The notes beneath the pieces are model-generated. The model ran no database searches. It saw only the letters and a list, made by a program, of their open reading frames with translations, and had not been told where the DNA came from. Below are positions 7,994 to 16,638 of a DNA stretch of 64,000 nucleotides, one piece after another (the first letter of the stretch is position 1; the number at the start of each line of letters is the position of its first letter). Made by a program: the position numbers and the translations under genes. The DNA comes from Terrabacter sp. Root85 (lineage in GTDB: Bacteria; Actinomycetota; Actinomycetes; Actinomycetales; Dermatophilaceae): the NCBI RefSeq assembly GCF_001429185.1, contig NZ_LMIW01000012.1:214533-278532 (forward strand), written 5' to 3'.

Positions 7994-8707
7994 ATGACAT
8001 CGAGCGCGGGGCGACGACGGCGCCGTGAGCCACGCTCGAGCGCCGGCGAGAACCGCCTGTGGCCGGCGCTCGCGGTCGTCGTGGCAGCGCTGGCCTACGC
8101 CGTACTGCCGGAGAGCCTTCTCGTCGGCCCCCGGCTGGCCATCCCCGCCCTCGAGCTCGTGCTGCTCGGCGCGCTCGTCGTGACGAACCCTCGCCGCCTG
8201 GTGCGTCAGACGCGCTGGTCCCGCGGCGTCTCCATCGCCCTCGCGTGCGTGGTCATCGCGACGAACCTCTTCGCGCTCGGCATGCTCGTGCGGAGCCTCA
8301 CCTCGTCCGAGCCGGGCGGCCTGCCCTTGCTGCTGGCCGGCATGCAGGTGTGGCTGACCAACGTCATCGGCTTCGGCCTGCTCTTCTGGGAGATCGACCG
8401 TGGGGGACCGGTCGCGCGGCACACGGTCGTGCGCGACCGGCTCCCGCCGGCCGACTGGCGCTTCTCGCAGGACGAGAACCAGGACGCGATCACCGAGGTC
8501 GCCGCGACCTCGAGCGCCCGGAGCAACTGGCGGCCGGAGTTCGTCGACTACCTCTACGTGTCCCTGACGAACTCGAGCGCGTTCAGCCCCACCGACACGA
8601 TGCCGCTGTCGGCCCGGGCCAAGTCCCTCATGGGTCTCGAGGCGACGGCCGCGCTGCTCACGTCCTTGCTCGTCGTGGCCCGAGCGGTGGGTGCCCTGGG
8701 GCAGTGA
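7994..8707 (+). CDS. Conserved membrane protein, possibly ion-channel-like
   Basis: A 237-residue integral membrane protein. A basic N-terminus (GRRRRREPRSS) precedes hydrophobic spans near 24-43, 46-65, 78-100, 106-130 and 208-232. Before the last span is a loop with LTNSSAFSPTDTMPLSARAK, which resembles the pore-loop-plus-helix region of a two-TM potassium-channel-like domain, but no TVGYG-type filter is present. Between the spans is a soluble segment with the conserved-looking WRFSQDENQDAI. It stands alone between the ABC-F gene and a zinc-ribbon gene. Function is not known. Confidence 0.7.
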   Translation: MTSSAGRRRRREPRSSAGENRLWPALAVVVAALAYAVLPESLLVGPRLAIPALELVLLGALVVTNPRRLVRQTRWSRGVSIALACVVIATNLFALGMLVRSLTSSEPGGLPLLLAGMQVWLTNVIGFGLLFWEIDRGGPVARHTVVRDRLPPADWRFSQDENQDAITEVAATSSARSNWRPEFVDYLYVSLTNSSAFSPTDTMPLSARAKSLMGLEATAALLTSLLVVARAVGALGQ

Positions 8708-8796
8708 GCCCGCCTCCGGCATACATAAGCAAATAGTTGGGCTCACATAATGGACGGTTATTGTATCTGGGTGTGTCGATCGGGACACTGTGTGCC
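8708..8796 (+). promoter_or_regulatory. AT-rich promoter region with a GTGTC/GACAC dyad
   Basis: This 89-bp gap is much more AT-rich than its surroundings and contains ACATAATGG and GGTTATTGTA stretches. GTGTC (8773-8777) and GACAC (8784-8788), six bases apart, form a dyad just before ATG 8797. It looks like a regulated promoter, but the exact -10 is not clear. Confidence 0.4.
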
Positions 8797-9009
8797 ATGC
8801 CCAGCGACCACCACCTCACCTGCCCGTACTGCTCGGGCGAGGACCTGACGCCGTTCCCGGACCCCACCTCCGCGTGGTCGTGCCTGGACTGTGCGCGCGT
8901 CTTCCGGGTCGAGCTGGTCCAGCCTGCGTCCGTGACTGGATGGGGTGTCCTGCGCGTCGTCCCGCCTGCGACGGTCGGTCGCGGGGTCGTTCCGGCGGTC
9001 GCGGCCTGA
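8797..9009 (+). CDS. Small zinc-ribbon protein
   Basis: A 70-residue protein with two CxxC knuckles: CPYCSGEDLTPFPD near residue 9 and CLDCARVFRVEL near 29, a classic zinc ribbon. The residues after the ribbon are poorly structured and rich in Val, Pro and Gly. ATG 8797 is taken because the ribbon begins soon after it; an in-frame upstream start at 8737 would add an unlikely segment across the AT-rich promoter. Similar short ribbon proteins are common in actinomycetes, sometimes near sulfur-assimilation genes, but nothing here confirms a role. Confidence 0.65.
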   Translation: MPSDHHLTCPYCSGEDLTPFPDPTSAWSCLDCARVFRVELVQPASVTGWGVLRVVPPATVGRGVVPAVAA

Positions 9010-9037
9010 GCCCGACGACCTCGCCGTGACCCACGGG

Positions 9038-9043
9038 TAGCCT
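9038..9043 (+). promoter_or_regulatory. -10 box for the 9050 gene
   Basis: TAGCCT, 6 nt before ATG 9050. Confidence 0.5.
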
Positions 9044-9049
9044 GCGTCC

Positions 9050-9823
9050 ATGACGCATCCGCACCTCGTCGTCGAGACCGACGGACCTGTCCGCACCCTC
9101 ACGCTCGACCACCCGGAGAAGCGCAACGCGCAGACCCCGTCACTGTGGGCGGCGCTCGCCGACGAGGCGCGGTCGGTCCCCGAGGACGTACGCGTCGTCG
9201 TCCTCCGCGGGGCCGGTGACGCCTTCTCCGCCGGCATCGACACCGCCATGTTCACCCCGGAGGGGGTGCCCGGGGAGGTGAGCGTCGCCCAGCTCGCCGC
9301 GGGAGGCCCGGAGGCCGTCCAGCGCGGGATCGCGGCCTACCAGGAGGGCTTCACCGCGTGGGCGGAGTGCCCGGCCGTCGTCGTGGCGCAGGTGCACGGC
9401 TACGCGATCGGCGCCGGCTTCCAGCTCGCGCTCGCGGCCGACCTGCGCGTCGCGGCGCTCGACGCGTGGTTCGCCATGCGCGAGACGAGCCTCGGTCTCG
9501 TGCCAGACCTCGGGGGCACCGGCCCGCTCGTCCACCTCGTCGGCTACGCCCGGGCCCTCGAGATCTGTGCGACGGGGCGCAAGGTCTCGGCGCCCGAGGC
9601 GCACGGCATCGGACTCGTCGGCACGCTCGCACCGGCGGCCGACCTCGAGGAGGTGACCGGCTCCCTCGTCGAGGCGCTGCTCGCAGCGCCGGCACCCGCG
9701 CTGCGAGCGCTCAAGCCGCTGCTGCGGGGCGCGATGGACGGAGACCGCGACGGGCAGCTCGCCCGCGAGCGGGAGGCCCAGACGGGGCTGCTCCAGGCGA
9801 TGCTCGGCGGTTTCGGCGCCTGA
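9050..9823 (+). CDS. Enoyl-CoA hydratase/isomerase family protein
   Basis: A crotonase-fold enzyme of 257 residues, acting on an acyl-CoA in the cytosol. The CoA-binding and oxyanion-hole regions are visible: HPEKRNAQTPSLWAAL near residue 23, GAGDAFSAGID near 54, and VHGYAIGAGFQLALAADLRV near 119, with the GAGF turn of the second oxyanion-hole loop. ETSLGLVPDLGG follows near 145. The first catalytic Glu of true hydratases is not obvious, so isomerase or another crotonase activity is possible. It is a single gene with its own leaderless promoter. Confidence 0.85.
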   Translation: MTHPHLVVETDGPVRTLTLDHPEKRNAQTPSLWAALADEARSVPEDVRVVVLRGAGDAFSAGIDTAMFTPEGVPGEVSVAQLAAGGPEAVQRGIAAYQEGFTAWAECPAVVVAQVHGYAIGAGFQLALAADLRVAALDAWFAMRETSLGLVPDLGGTGPLVHLVGYARALEICATGRKVSAPEAHGIGLVGTLAPAADLEEVTGSLVEALLAAPAPALRALKPLLRGAMDGDRDGQLAREREAQTGLLQAMLGGFGA

Positions 9824-9913
9824 GTCGCGCCCCGGCCCCGGCTGATCCCGGCCTCGGGGGAATCGCTGTCGGTCCCTCGGGGTTGGATCAAGGGACTGAA
9901 GGAGGTCTGTGCC

Positions 9914-11842
9914 GTGGGCATGCAGCCGTGGATGGCGATGCGATCGATGTCGCGCGACTCGTCGGTGGCCGAACGGACCCTGTCGCCGGGCACCCGTCGC
10001 CGGGTCCTGACGTACGCCGCGCCGTACCGCCGCGCGATCATCGCGTTCCTCGCGGTCGTCGTCGTCGACTCGGTGCTCGTCGTCACGGTGCCGCTGCTGA
10101 TCAAGAGCCTCGTCGACGACGGAGTCATCCCCAAGGACTCGTCCGTCGTCGTCCGGCTCTCGCTCGTCGTCGCGGTGATCGCCATCGCCGACGCCGTCCT
10201 GACGGTCATCTCGCGGTGGTACTCCTCCCGCATCGGTGAGGGTCTGATCAACGACCTGCGCACCCAGGTCTTCGCACACGTGCTGCGCCAGCCGATCGCC
10301 TTCTTCACCCGCGCGCAGACCGGCTCGCTGGTCTCCCGGCTCAACAACGACGTCGTCGGCGCCCAGCAGGCGTTCACGTCCGTGCTGTCCAACGTCGTCT
10401 CCAACATCGTGTCGGTGGTGCTCGTCATCGCGGCGATGCTCGCCCTGTCGTGGCAGCTGACGCTGGGCTCGCTGCTGCTCGTGCCGCTCTTCCTCATCCC
10501 GGCCAAGCTCATGGGCCAGCGGCTCGCGAGCCTCGCGCACCGCCAGATGACGCTCAACGCCGACATGGGCACGCGGATGACCGAGCGCTTCAACGTCGCC
10601 GGTGCGCTGCTCGTCAAGCTCTTCGGCAATCCCGCCCGTGAGGGGGCCGAGTACGCCGAGCGCGCCGGCCGGGTCCGCGACATCGGCATCCAGATCGCGC
10701 TCAACCGCACGATCTTCATGGCCGCTCTCACCCTCGTCGCGGCGCTGGCCACCGCGATGATCTACGGCTTCGGTGGCGTCATGGCCGTCAACGGCACGCT
10801 CTCCGTCGGCACGCTGCTGGCCCTGGCCGCGCTGCTCGCCCGCCTCTACGGCCCGCTGACGTCGCTGTCCAACGTCCGGGTCGACATCATGACGGCGCTC
10901 ATCTCCTTCGAGCGCGTCTTCGAGGTGCTCGACCTCGAGCCGCTCGTCAAGGAGCGGCCCGGTGCCGTCGACCTGCCCAGCGGACCCCTCGGGGTCGAGC
11001 TCGACCACGTCGCGTTCCGCTACCCGTCCGCCGACGAGGTGTCGCTCGCCTCCCTCGAGTCCGTGGCGTCGGGTGACCGCCGCGGCAGCGGCGTCGTGCT
11101 CCACGACGTCACCGTCTCGGCTCCCTCCGGCCACCTCGTCGCGCTCGTCGGACCCTCGGGTGCCGGCAAGACGACCCTGACGTCGCTCGTGTCCCGGCTC
11201 TACGACCCGAGCGAGGGCGTCGTGCGCATCGGTGGCCTCGACCTGCGTGACGTCGCGATGACCTCGCTGCGCGACCGCGTCGGGGTCGTGACCCAGGAGG
11301 CCCACCTCTTCCACGACACGATCCGGGCCAACCTGCTCTACGCCCGGCCCGACGCCACCGACGACGAGATCCACGCGGCCCTCCGGGCCGCCCAGATCAG
11401 CGACCTCGTCGCGGAGCTCCCGGAGGGTCTCGACACCGTCGTCGGCGACCGCGGTCACCGGCTCAGCGGCGGCGAGAAGCAGCGGCTCGCCATCGCGCGC
11501 CTGCTGCTCAAGGCGCCCGACGTCGTCGTGCTCGACGAGGCGACGGCCCACCTCGACTCCGAGTCGGAGGTCGCGGTGCAGCGGGCGCTCGACGCGGCCC
11601 TCGAGGGGCGCACCTCGATCGTCATCGCCCACCGGCTCTCGACGATCCGCCAGGCCGACCTCATCGTCGTGCTCGACCACGGCCGCGTCGTCGAGACCGG
11701 CCGGCACTCCGAGCTGCTCGCGGCGGGTGGCCTGTACGCCGACCTCCACGCGACGCAGTTCGACGACCAGACCGTCGAGCGGCCCGGGCGAGCCGAACGA
11801 GAGCTCACGGCGCTGGAGCGCGACGCGCTCGACCACGTCTGA
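9914..11842 (+). CDS. ABC exporter, fused permease and ATPase
   Basis: A half-size ABC exporter of 642 residues that would dimerise in the membrane to export lipid, peptide or drug. Residues about 38-330 form the six-span permease domain. The ATPase follows with Walker A GPSGAGKTT near 413, signature LSGGE near 516 and Walker B VVVLDEATA near 537, then IVIAHRLSTIRQADLI. An insertion after the first ATPase strand (ESVASGDRRGSGVV, near 380) is rich in Gly and Ser. GTG 9914 has GGAGG at 9-nt spacing. It is convergent with the SRPBCC gene, 13 nt away. Substrate unknown. Confidence 0.92.
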   Translation: MGMQPWMAMRSMSRDSSVAERTLSPGTRRRVLTYAAPYRRAIIAFLAVVVVDSVLVVTVPLLIKSLVDDGVIPKDSSVVVRLSLVVAVIAIADAVLTVISRWYSSRIGEGLINDLRTQVFAHVLRQPIAFFTRAQTGSLVSRLNNDVVGAQQAFTSVLSNVVSNIVSVVLVIAAMLALSWQLTLGSLLLVPLFLIPAKLMGQRLASLAHRQMTLNADMGTRMTERFNVAGALLVKLFGNPAREGAEYAERAGRVRDIGIQIALNRTIFMAALTLVAALATAMIYGFGGVMAVNGTLSVGTLLALAALLARLYGPLTSLSNVRVDIMTALISFERVFEVLDLEPLVKERPGAVDLPSGPLGVELDHVAFRYPSADEVSLASLESVASGDRRGSGVVLHDVTVSAPSGHLVALVGPSGAGKTTLTSLVSRLYDPSEGVVRIGGLDLRDVAMTSLRDRVGVVTQEAHLFHDTIRANLLYARPDATDDEIHAALRAAQISDLVAELPEGLDTVVGDRGHRLSGGEKQRLAIARLLLKAPDVVVLDEATAHLDSESEVAVQRALDAALEGRTSIVIAHRLSTIRQADLIVVLDHGRVVETGRHSELLAAGGLYADLHATQFDDQTVERPGRAERELTALERDALDHV

Positions 11843-11855
11843 CACTGCCGTCGGG

Positions 11856-12425
11856 TCAGGCGCGGTGGCGCACCAGCCGTTCCTCGAGTCCGACGGCGAG
11901 GCCGGCCACGGTGACGAGGTCCACGAGGCCGCCGAGGCTTCGGGCCAGCCGCCGGTGACGCACCGGGCCGAGGCGGAGCCGCAGGTGGACCCGGGTACGG
12001 TCGCCGTCGGCCCGCTGCAGCCGGAGGCACCACGTCAGGTCGGTGCGGCCTCGGGTGGAGGCGAAGAGCAGGTGTGAGGCCGGTTCGAGCTCGACGACCG
12101 TGAAGGTCGCGTCGGCACCGCCCCAGTCGGGGATGACGTCGCCGACCGCGAGCGCCTGGAGGGCTGGGTCGAGGTGACGGACGGCCCGGCGCGACCGCGG
12201 GACGGCTCGCTCGACGGTCCGCGGGAGGTACCAGCCGGCGCGCCGCTTGCCGAGCTGGAGGAGCCACGGCCAGACCCGCTCGGGCGAGCCCGACACGGTG
12301 AAGGCCCGGTCCATGACGACGTCGGCGGGCACGAGGGCGTCGCCGGGCAGCTGGGCCCGCCGCTCGGCGACGGTCGGTCGGGCGAGCAGCCGGAGGTGGT
12401 CAGGCGCGGAGTCGCCGGTGGTCAT
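11856..12425 (-). CDS. SRPBCC / polyketide-cyclase-like protein
   Basis: A 189-residue START-like helix-grip protein. The recognisable part is VVMDRAFTVSGSPERVWPWL near residues 38-57, typical of SRPBCC proteins where a hydrophobic cavity binds a ligand, followed by QLGKRRAGWYLPRTVER. The C-terminal part contains a basic helix (RHRRLARSLGGLVDLVTVAG). ATG 12425 is used rather than the longer in-frame upstream start because the region before it overlaps the VOC gene. It follows the VOC gene by 19 nt and is likely cotranscribed with it. Confidence 0.75.
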   Translation of the reverse strand: MTTGDSAPDHLRLLARPTVAERRAQLPGDALVPADVVMDRAFTVSGSPERVWPWLLQLGKRRAGWYLPRTVERAVPRSRRAVRHLDPALQALAVGDVIPDWGGADATFTVVELEPASHLLFASTRGRTDLTWCLRLQRADGDRTRVHLRLRLGPVRHRRLARSLGGLVDLVTVAGLAVGLEERLVRHRA

Positions 12426-12444
12426 CGTCGTGCCGCGGGCCCGC

Positions 12445-12810
12445 TCATCGCGAGAGCTGCTGGAGCGCCCACGTGTTGCCGTCCGGGTCGCTGAGGTGTG
12501 CGTACTTGACGCCACCCATGTCCTGGACCTCTGAGACGTCGACCCCGTTGCCGGTCAGCATCTCCCGCGCCTCGTCGATGTCATCGACGACGAGGTGCAG
12601 GTTCTGCACGCGCGGCGCGTCGGGCGCGCTCATCCCGACGCCGATGACGATCGAGCAGCTCGACCCCGGCGGCGTCAGCTGCACGACGCGCATGCCGTTG
12701 CCCGGCTCGACGTCGTGGTCGAGGACGAAGCCCATGCCCTCGGTGTAGAACGCCAAACTGGCGTCGACGTCGGTGGTCGGAAGCGGGACGAGTTCCAGGC
12801 GCATGTCCAT
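12445..12810 (-). CDS. VOC-family protein (glyoxalase/bleomycin-resistance fold)
   Basis: A 121-residue single vicinal-oxygen-chelate protein with paired beta-alpha-beta-beta-beta units. PLPTTDVDASLAFYTEGMGF near residue 9 is the usual opening of the family, NLHLVVDDIDEAREML near 70 the second module, and HLSDPDGNTWALQQ the end. Potential metal ligands are His72 and a late acidic residue, but I cannot assign a substrate. ATG 12810 is preceded by AGGAG at 5-nt spacing. The SRPBCC gene follows in the same direction. Confidence 0.85.
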   Translation of the reverse strand: MDMRLELVPLPTTDVDASLAFYTEGMGFVLDHDVEPGNGMRVVQLTPPGSSCSIVIGVGMSAPDAPRVQNLHLVVDDIDEAREMLTGNGVDVSEVQDMGGVKYAHLSDPDGNTWALQQLSR

Positions 12811-12892
12811 GCGGGCTCCTCTGAAGTGGTGACGGCGTGCTCGGACGTCGACCTTCTCATCCGGGAGGCTGTGCGCGGGGGAGGGCTCGTCC

Positions 12893-13693
12893 TCAGGCGT
12901 CCTCCTCGTCCCAGATGCGCACCTTCTTCGGCTTGACGGGAGCCGCGTCGGGTCCAACCGTCCCGGCGCGCCGGGTCGCAGCCTCCCCCCGGATGGCGAA
13001 GAAGATGAAGACGACCCCGCCGGGCATGAAGAGCCACCACTGGTAGGCATACGCCTGGTGGGGACCCAGGTCCTCCTCGGGGCGAGGCAGCAGACGCAGC
13101 GGGTGCTCGCCCGCGGTTGCGGTCGGCACCTGCGCGCCGAGGACGACGTACGCGTCCACCGGGCTCAGCGACGGCACCTGCGTCCGCGCGTCGGCGATGT
13201 TGATGCTCGCCATCTGGGGCCGAGGCAGGTCGCGGCCGAGGCTCACCTCGCCGGTGCGCAGCCACCCGGTGATCTGCACCGGGCCGGAGGGCGGCGGGTC
13301 GACGGGCGGACTGGTCTCGGCGTCGTCCGCGTTGGGCACCCAGCCCCGGTCGACGAGGAGCGTCAGGTCGCCCGTCTGCATCGGCGTCAGCACCTCGAAA
13401 CCCACCGTCGCGTCGAGCGTCCGGTTGCGGACGAGCAGGTCGGGGCCGGCGGCATACGTGCCCGTCAGCGCGACCCGGGTCCACTGCCGCTCCGCCGGGA
13501 TCGGCGTCGCGACCATGGGGGGAGCGAAGGCGACCGGTGCAGCGCCGTAGTTGCGGGCGATGGCATCGACCTTGGTCCGCTGCTCGACATGGCGGTGCCA
13601 CTGCCACAGGCCGAGGTAGAAGCAGGCGACCCCGAAGAGGACCGCGACGAGGGTCCAGAGCAGCCAGCGCCGCGTCAGCCAGAGTCGAAGCAC
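12893..13693 (-). CDS. SURF1-family protein
   Basis: A membrane protein of 266 residues that in other bacteria helps assemble cytochrome c oxidase, probably in haem a insertion. Two membrane spans flank an outside domain: residues 10-32 (LLWTLVAVLFGVACFYLGLW) and about 214-235 (WWLFMPGGVVFIFFAI). Family marks are LGLWQWHRHVEQR, LLVDRGWVPN near residue 111, ITGWLR near 140 and AYAYQWWLFM. The C-terminal tail is basic, then acidic. GTG 13693 is 6 nt after a TACCGT box, so the message is leaderless. No oxidase gene is in the window. Confidence 0.9.
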   Translation of the reverse strand: MLRLWLTRRWLLWTLVAVLFGVACFYLGLWQWHRHVEQRTKVDAIARNYGAAPVAFAPPMVATPIPAERQWTRVALTGTYAAGPDLLVRNRTLDATVGFEVLTPMQTGDLTLLVDRGWVPNADDAETSPPVDPPPSGPVQITGWLRTGEVSLGRDLPRPQMASINIADARTQVPSLSPVDAYVVLGAQVPTATAGEHPLRLLPRPEEDLGPHQAYAYQWWLFMPGGVVFIFFAIRGEAATRRAGTVGPDAAPVKPKKVRIWDEEDA

Positions 13694-13699
13694 GGATCG

Positions 13700-13705
13700 A
13701 CGGTA
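13700..13705 (-). promoter_or_regulatory. -10 box of the SURF1 gene
   Basis: TACCGT on the minus strand, 6 nt before GTG 13693. Confidence 0.5.
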
Positions 13706-13848
13706 CCCGGCCCAGGGGGGACCCGAGTACCGGCCCGTCTCTGACCTGCGGTGACGTCACGCGGCCGCTCCCGGTCCGCAGAGCGTCCCCAGGAGGGCCA
13801 ACGGCCACGGCGACGGTGTTCACGCGTCCGGTCGCCGGAGCCTGGCGC

Positions 13849-15186
13849 TCAGCGCGAGGGTTCTGGCTGCCGGCCGGTCGCCCAGCTGGTCTCGTCGGCG
13901 ACCTCGTGGTCCGGCAACGGCGCGGTGACGGTAGGCGGGTCCGCCAGCACCGTGCCCGCGACGACGTCCGGGTCCGCGGGCGCCTCGGAACCCGCAGTCA
14001 TGGTCAGCCGGCCCCGCAACGTGAGTGCGAGGTACCCGGCGGCGACGAACGTGCCAAGGGTCATCAGCGCGAAGATGGCGCGGTAGTCCAGCAGCGTCAC
14101 GAGCAGGGCACCGGTGGCGATCGAGAGGGCCTGTGGGGTGGTGGTCAGCACCTCCACCGACGTGCTGACCCGCCCCATCAGCCGGCCCGGGGTGCGCTTC
14201 TGGAGCAGAGTGTTGAACGCGACGATGACCAGCGGGAGACCGGCACCGAGGACGGCGACGGTGACCAGGAGCTCCCAGGTCTGTTGCGCCGCCACGACCC
14301 CGGCGAGGCCCAGGGAGGTGACCAGCAGACCGACGATCACGGTGGCCGGCTCGCCGAACCGCCGGACGATCCTGCTGGCCAAGAGTCCGGAGGCGACCGC
14401 GCCGGCCCCTTGCACGGTGAGCAGCGGGCCCACGAAGGTGACCGGCTTGTCGAAGGCCTCCACGACGGCGTACACCGCGGACTCGGCGAACCCGATCACC
14501 AGCAGCGCCAGGGCCAGCGCGAGCGTGGTGTGCAGGAGCACCGGGGTCCGGCGGATGAAGGTCGCCCCCTCGACGACCTCGGCGCGCCAGTGCTGCGGCT
14601 GCCCTGCCGGCTCGGGCCGGTCGCCCGCCCGGAGCCCGGCGATGGCCACGGCCGCGCACAGGAAGGTGGCCGCGTCGACCATCGCCACCGCGCCGCCCCC
14701 GACGAACGCGAAGGTGGCGGCTCCCAGCAGCGGACCGACCAGACGCAGCGCCTCGCGGGTCACGCTCAGCGAGGCGTTCGCCTCCACCAGCACGTCCTCG
14801 GCGAGCATCTCCTTGAGCAGGCCGTTGAGTGCGGCGGGCACCACGACGAAGGAGGTGCCGTAGCAGAAGGCGACGGCGTACACGATCCACACGTCGCCGG
14901 CGTCGTGCACCAGGAGCAGGGGCAGCATCATCGCGGCCGACGCGACGTTGGCGACCACCAGGAACGTGCGCCTGGCGACCCGGTCCACGATGTAGCCGAA
15001 CAGCGGTGCCAGCAGGGCGGGGGCCGTCATCCACAGGAAGGTCAGCCCAGCTGCTCCGTTCGAGCCGGTGAGGGTCTTCACCCACATGCTCAGCACGATC
15101 AGCATCAGCGAGTCGCCGAACATGCTGGCCGTCAGACCGGCGAAGAGCCGGCCGAACCCGGGTGTGCGGAAGGTGGTCCGGATCAT
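13849..15186 (-). CDS. MFS transporter of the ArsR-linked efflux type
   Basis: A 12-span major facilitator of 445 residues, most like the MFS_3/enterobactin-exporter group. It begins MIRTTFRTPGFGRLFAGL, with spans from residue 14 onward and the loop GYIVDRVARRTFLVV near 57-72. Paired repeats of six spans are separated by a hydrophilic stretch (RAGDRPEPAGQPQHWR, near 195). A 40-residue Pro/Asp-rich tail ends the protein. ATG 15186 overlaps the stop of the ArsR gene by 4 nt, so regulator and pump are translationally coupled. Expected role: export of a small toxic compound when the ArsR protein releases the promoter. Confidence 0.88.
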   Translation of the reverse strand: MIRTTFRTPGFGRLFAGLTASMFGDSLMLIVLSMWVKTLTGSNGAAGLTFLWMTAPALLAPLFGYIVDRVARRTFLVVANVASAAMMLPLLLVHDAGDVWIVYAVAFCYGTSFVVVPAALNGLLKEMLAEDVLVEANASLSVTREALRLVGPLLGAATFAFVGGGAVAMVDAATFLCAAVAIAGLRAGDRPEPAGQPQHWRAEVVEGATFIRRTPVLLHTTLALALALLVIGFAESAVYAVVEAFDKPVTFVGPLLTVQGAGAVASGLLASRIVRRFGEPATVIVGLLVTSLGLAGVVAAQQTWELLVTVAVLGAGLPLVIVAFNTLLQKRTPGRLMGRVSTSVEVLTTTPQALSIATGALLVTLLDYRAIFALMTLGTFVAAGYLALTLRGRLTMTAGSEAPADPDVVAGTVLADPPTVTAPLPDHEVADETSWATGRQPEPSR

Positions 15187-15857
15187 CGCGTGGTCTCCTC
15201 GCTCGAGTGGGTGTGTGCGGTGGCGCGGGACGGCTCGGGCGGCGTGGCGCCGTCGGCCGGGACCGGCCGGAGACGGTGCGGGCCGCTCGGCACCAGCCAG
15301 CCGACCAGGGACACCAACCGGGCGTCGTCGGGTCGGTGCTCGGGATGGCCGGACCGGTCGAGGTGCTGCTGCAGCAGGTCGGTGAGCTCCCGCTTGAGCC
15401 CCTGCGCCTCCTCGACCGTCAGCCAGAGCTGGGACTGCACCAGACCGGTGGCCTCGCGCCAGGGCGCCGGCTCGCTGTCTCGGGCCGCGCGGGCCGCCCG
15501 GAAGCGCTGCAGCTCCCGCTCGAGGACCATGTCGGTGAGGGCGTCCGCGGCCATCCGGTCCGTGGGGTCGGGGTCCGTCACGCCCTCCACGTCGTCGCCC
15601 CACTCGAGCCCGTCGCTGACCGCCTGCCAAGGCCGGTTGCGGCCGGTGCCGCCGCGGGCCTCGCGGACGAAGCCGTGCTCGGCGAGCTTGCGCAGGTGCC
15701 AGGAGCAGTTGGACGGAGACTCGGAGAGCAGCGCCGCCGCCTGGCTGGCAGTGAGCGGCCCCTCGGTGACCAAGGCGCCCAGCAGGGCCATCCGAAGCGG
15801 GTGGGCGAGCGCCTTCAGGGCGTCGGCATCGGTGACGCGGCGGCGGGTCGGTGGCAT
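15183..15857 (-). CDS. ArsR-family helix-turn-helix regulator, long form
   Basis: A winged-helix regulator of 224 residues. The HTH is residues 10-85: ADALKALAHPLRMALLGALV, then the recognition helix around SPSNCSWHLRKLAEHGFV, and a wing at EARGGTGRNRPWQAV. The C-terminal 130 residues, helical and rich in Leu and Arg, are the likely dimer or ligand part; this is the larger HTH_20-like form rather than the 100-residue metal sensor. The single Cys in the HTH does not make a metal site. It precedes and overlaps the MFS gene, with nested dyads at its promoter. Confidence 0.88.
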   Translation of the reverse strand: MPPTRRRVTDADALKALAHPLRMALLGALVTEGPLTASQAAALLSESPSNCSWHLRKLAEHGFVREARGGTGRNRPWQAVSDGLEWGDDVEGVTDPDPTDRMAADALTDMVLERELQRFRAARAARDSEPAPWREATGLVQSQLWLTVEEAQGLKRELTDLLQQHLDRSGHPEHRPDDARLVSLVGWLVPSGPHRLRPVPADGATPPEPSRATAHTHSSEETTR

Positions 15858-15863
15858 GTGATG

Positions 15864-15890
15864 AAACTACTCTTTCGAAAGGGGTCTTTC
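15864..15890 (-). promoter_or_regulatory. ArsR promoter with two nested dyads
   Basis: The -10 TAGTTT (15869-15864, minus) lies 6 nt before ATG 15857. Immediately upstream are CTTTCGAAAG (15872-15881), a perfect palindrome, and GAAAG-GGGT-CTTTC (15877-15890), a second dyad sharing five bases with the first. This is a probable operator for the ArsR protein. Confidence 0.6.
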
Positions 15891-16083
15891 AATACGTTCC
15901 CTTCGATGAGTTTCTCGGCGTGTTCACGTCTGAGCGCCCGCTCCTGGCCAGAGAGCGCGGCGGATGACTTCGACCCGGCCGATCCCGAGCTCGGACGCGC
16001 AGCTCACCGATGCCGCGCCGTGGATCGAGGCCCGTCGTCAGAGGCGCGCGGGTAGGCTGGCACGACGAGCTGAAGGAGCGGTC

Positions 16084-16638
16084 ATGAACCTTCAAGGCAG
16101 GCTGCGGCGCTTGATTCCGCACCAGTCCGACGACAGCGGATCAGAGGCCGAGGTGGCCCTGGACATGGCCAAGTACAAGTACTTGCTCCGAGTCTCAACG
16201 CCGCAGGTGTTCGACCTCGTCCACGCCGAGGTGTTCGCTCAGCTCCCCGTCGCCACGCGTGAAGCGGTGTACCGGCGCCTGTGTCGTGACGTGCCCGAAG
16301 AGCACAGGCCGACGAGCGCTGACCCGGAAGAGCTGGCCCGCGCCGCCGCCCGCGCGCAGGACGACGACCCGGTGTACCTGCTGCGAGTTCTCCGACGGCC
16401 GGGCGGAGCACCTGGAAGCGCGCCCGAGCCCGCGGGCAAGCATCGTGCGGACACCACCACGTATGGCGCTTCCGTGCTCGAAGCCGCGGCGCGAACGGCA
16501 GCTGCGTCCCCGGCCGCTGCGGAGGCGCTGCTCGGGTTTGACACGTCGCTGGAGGCCGCGCAGATCAACCCGACACACTCCGTCCCTCGGCTGACAGGCG
16601 GGGACCACAGCGCGCCACGTGCGGACTGGCAGCCGTAG
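16084..16638 (+). CDS. Hypothetical protein, helical, actinomycete-type
   Basis: A 184-residue soluble protein of unknown function. The N-terminal third is basic (NLQGRLRRLIPHQ). The conserved-looking core is YKYLLRVSTPQVFDLVHAEV near residues 36-55, followed by FAQLPVATREAVYRRLCRDV. The rest is Ala-rich with low complexity (EAAARTAAASPAAAEALLG). ATG 16084 has AAGGAG 7 nt upstream; a longer in-frame start at 15964 has no such site. Codon use is less strict than in neighbours (for example TAT and GAA occur), consistent with a more recently acquired or less expressed gene. Similar proteins sometimes carry a cation-transporter label, for which I see no support. Confidence 0.55.
   Translation: MNLQGRLRRLIPHQSDDSGSEAEVALDMAKYKYLLRVSTPQVFDLVHAEVFAQLPVATREAVYRRLCRDVPEEHRPTSADPEELARAAARAQDDDPVYLLRVLRRPGGAPGSAPEPAGKHRADTTTYGASVLEAAARTAAASPAAAEALLGFDTSLEAAQINPTHSVPRLTGGDHSAPRADWQP

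Noticed and set aside
6071..8788. A 905-residue minus-strand frame opposite the ABC-F gene
   Set aside because: It mirrors the codon pattern of the ABC-F and membrane genes on the plus strand, which have clear motifs; no start signal.
9140..11845. A 901-residue minus-strand frame opposite the hydratase and ABC exporter
   Set aside because: Antisense artefact of high-GC codons; the plus strand holds intact conserved motifs.
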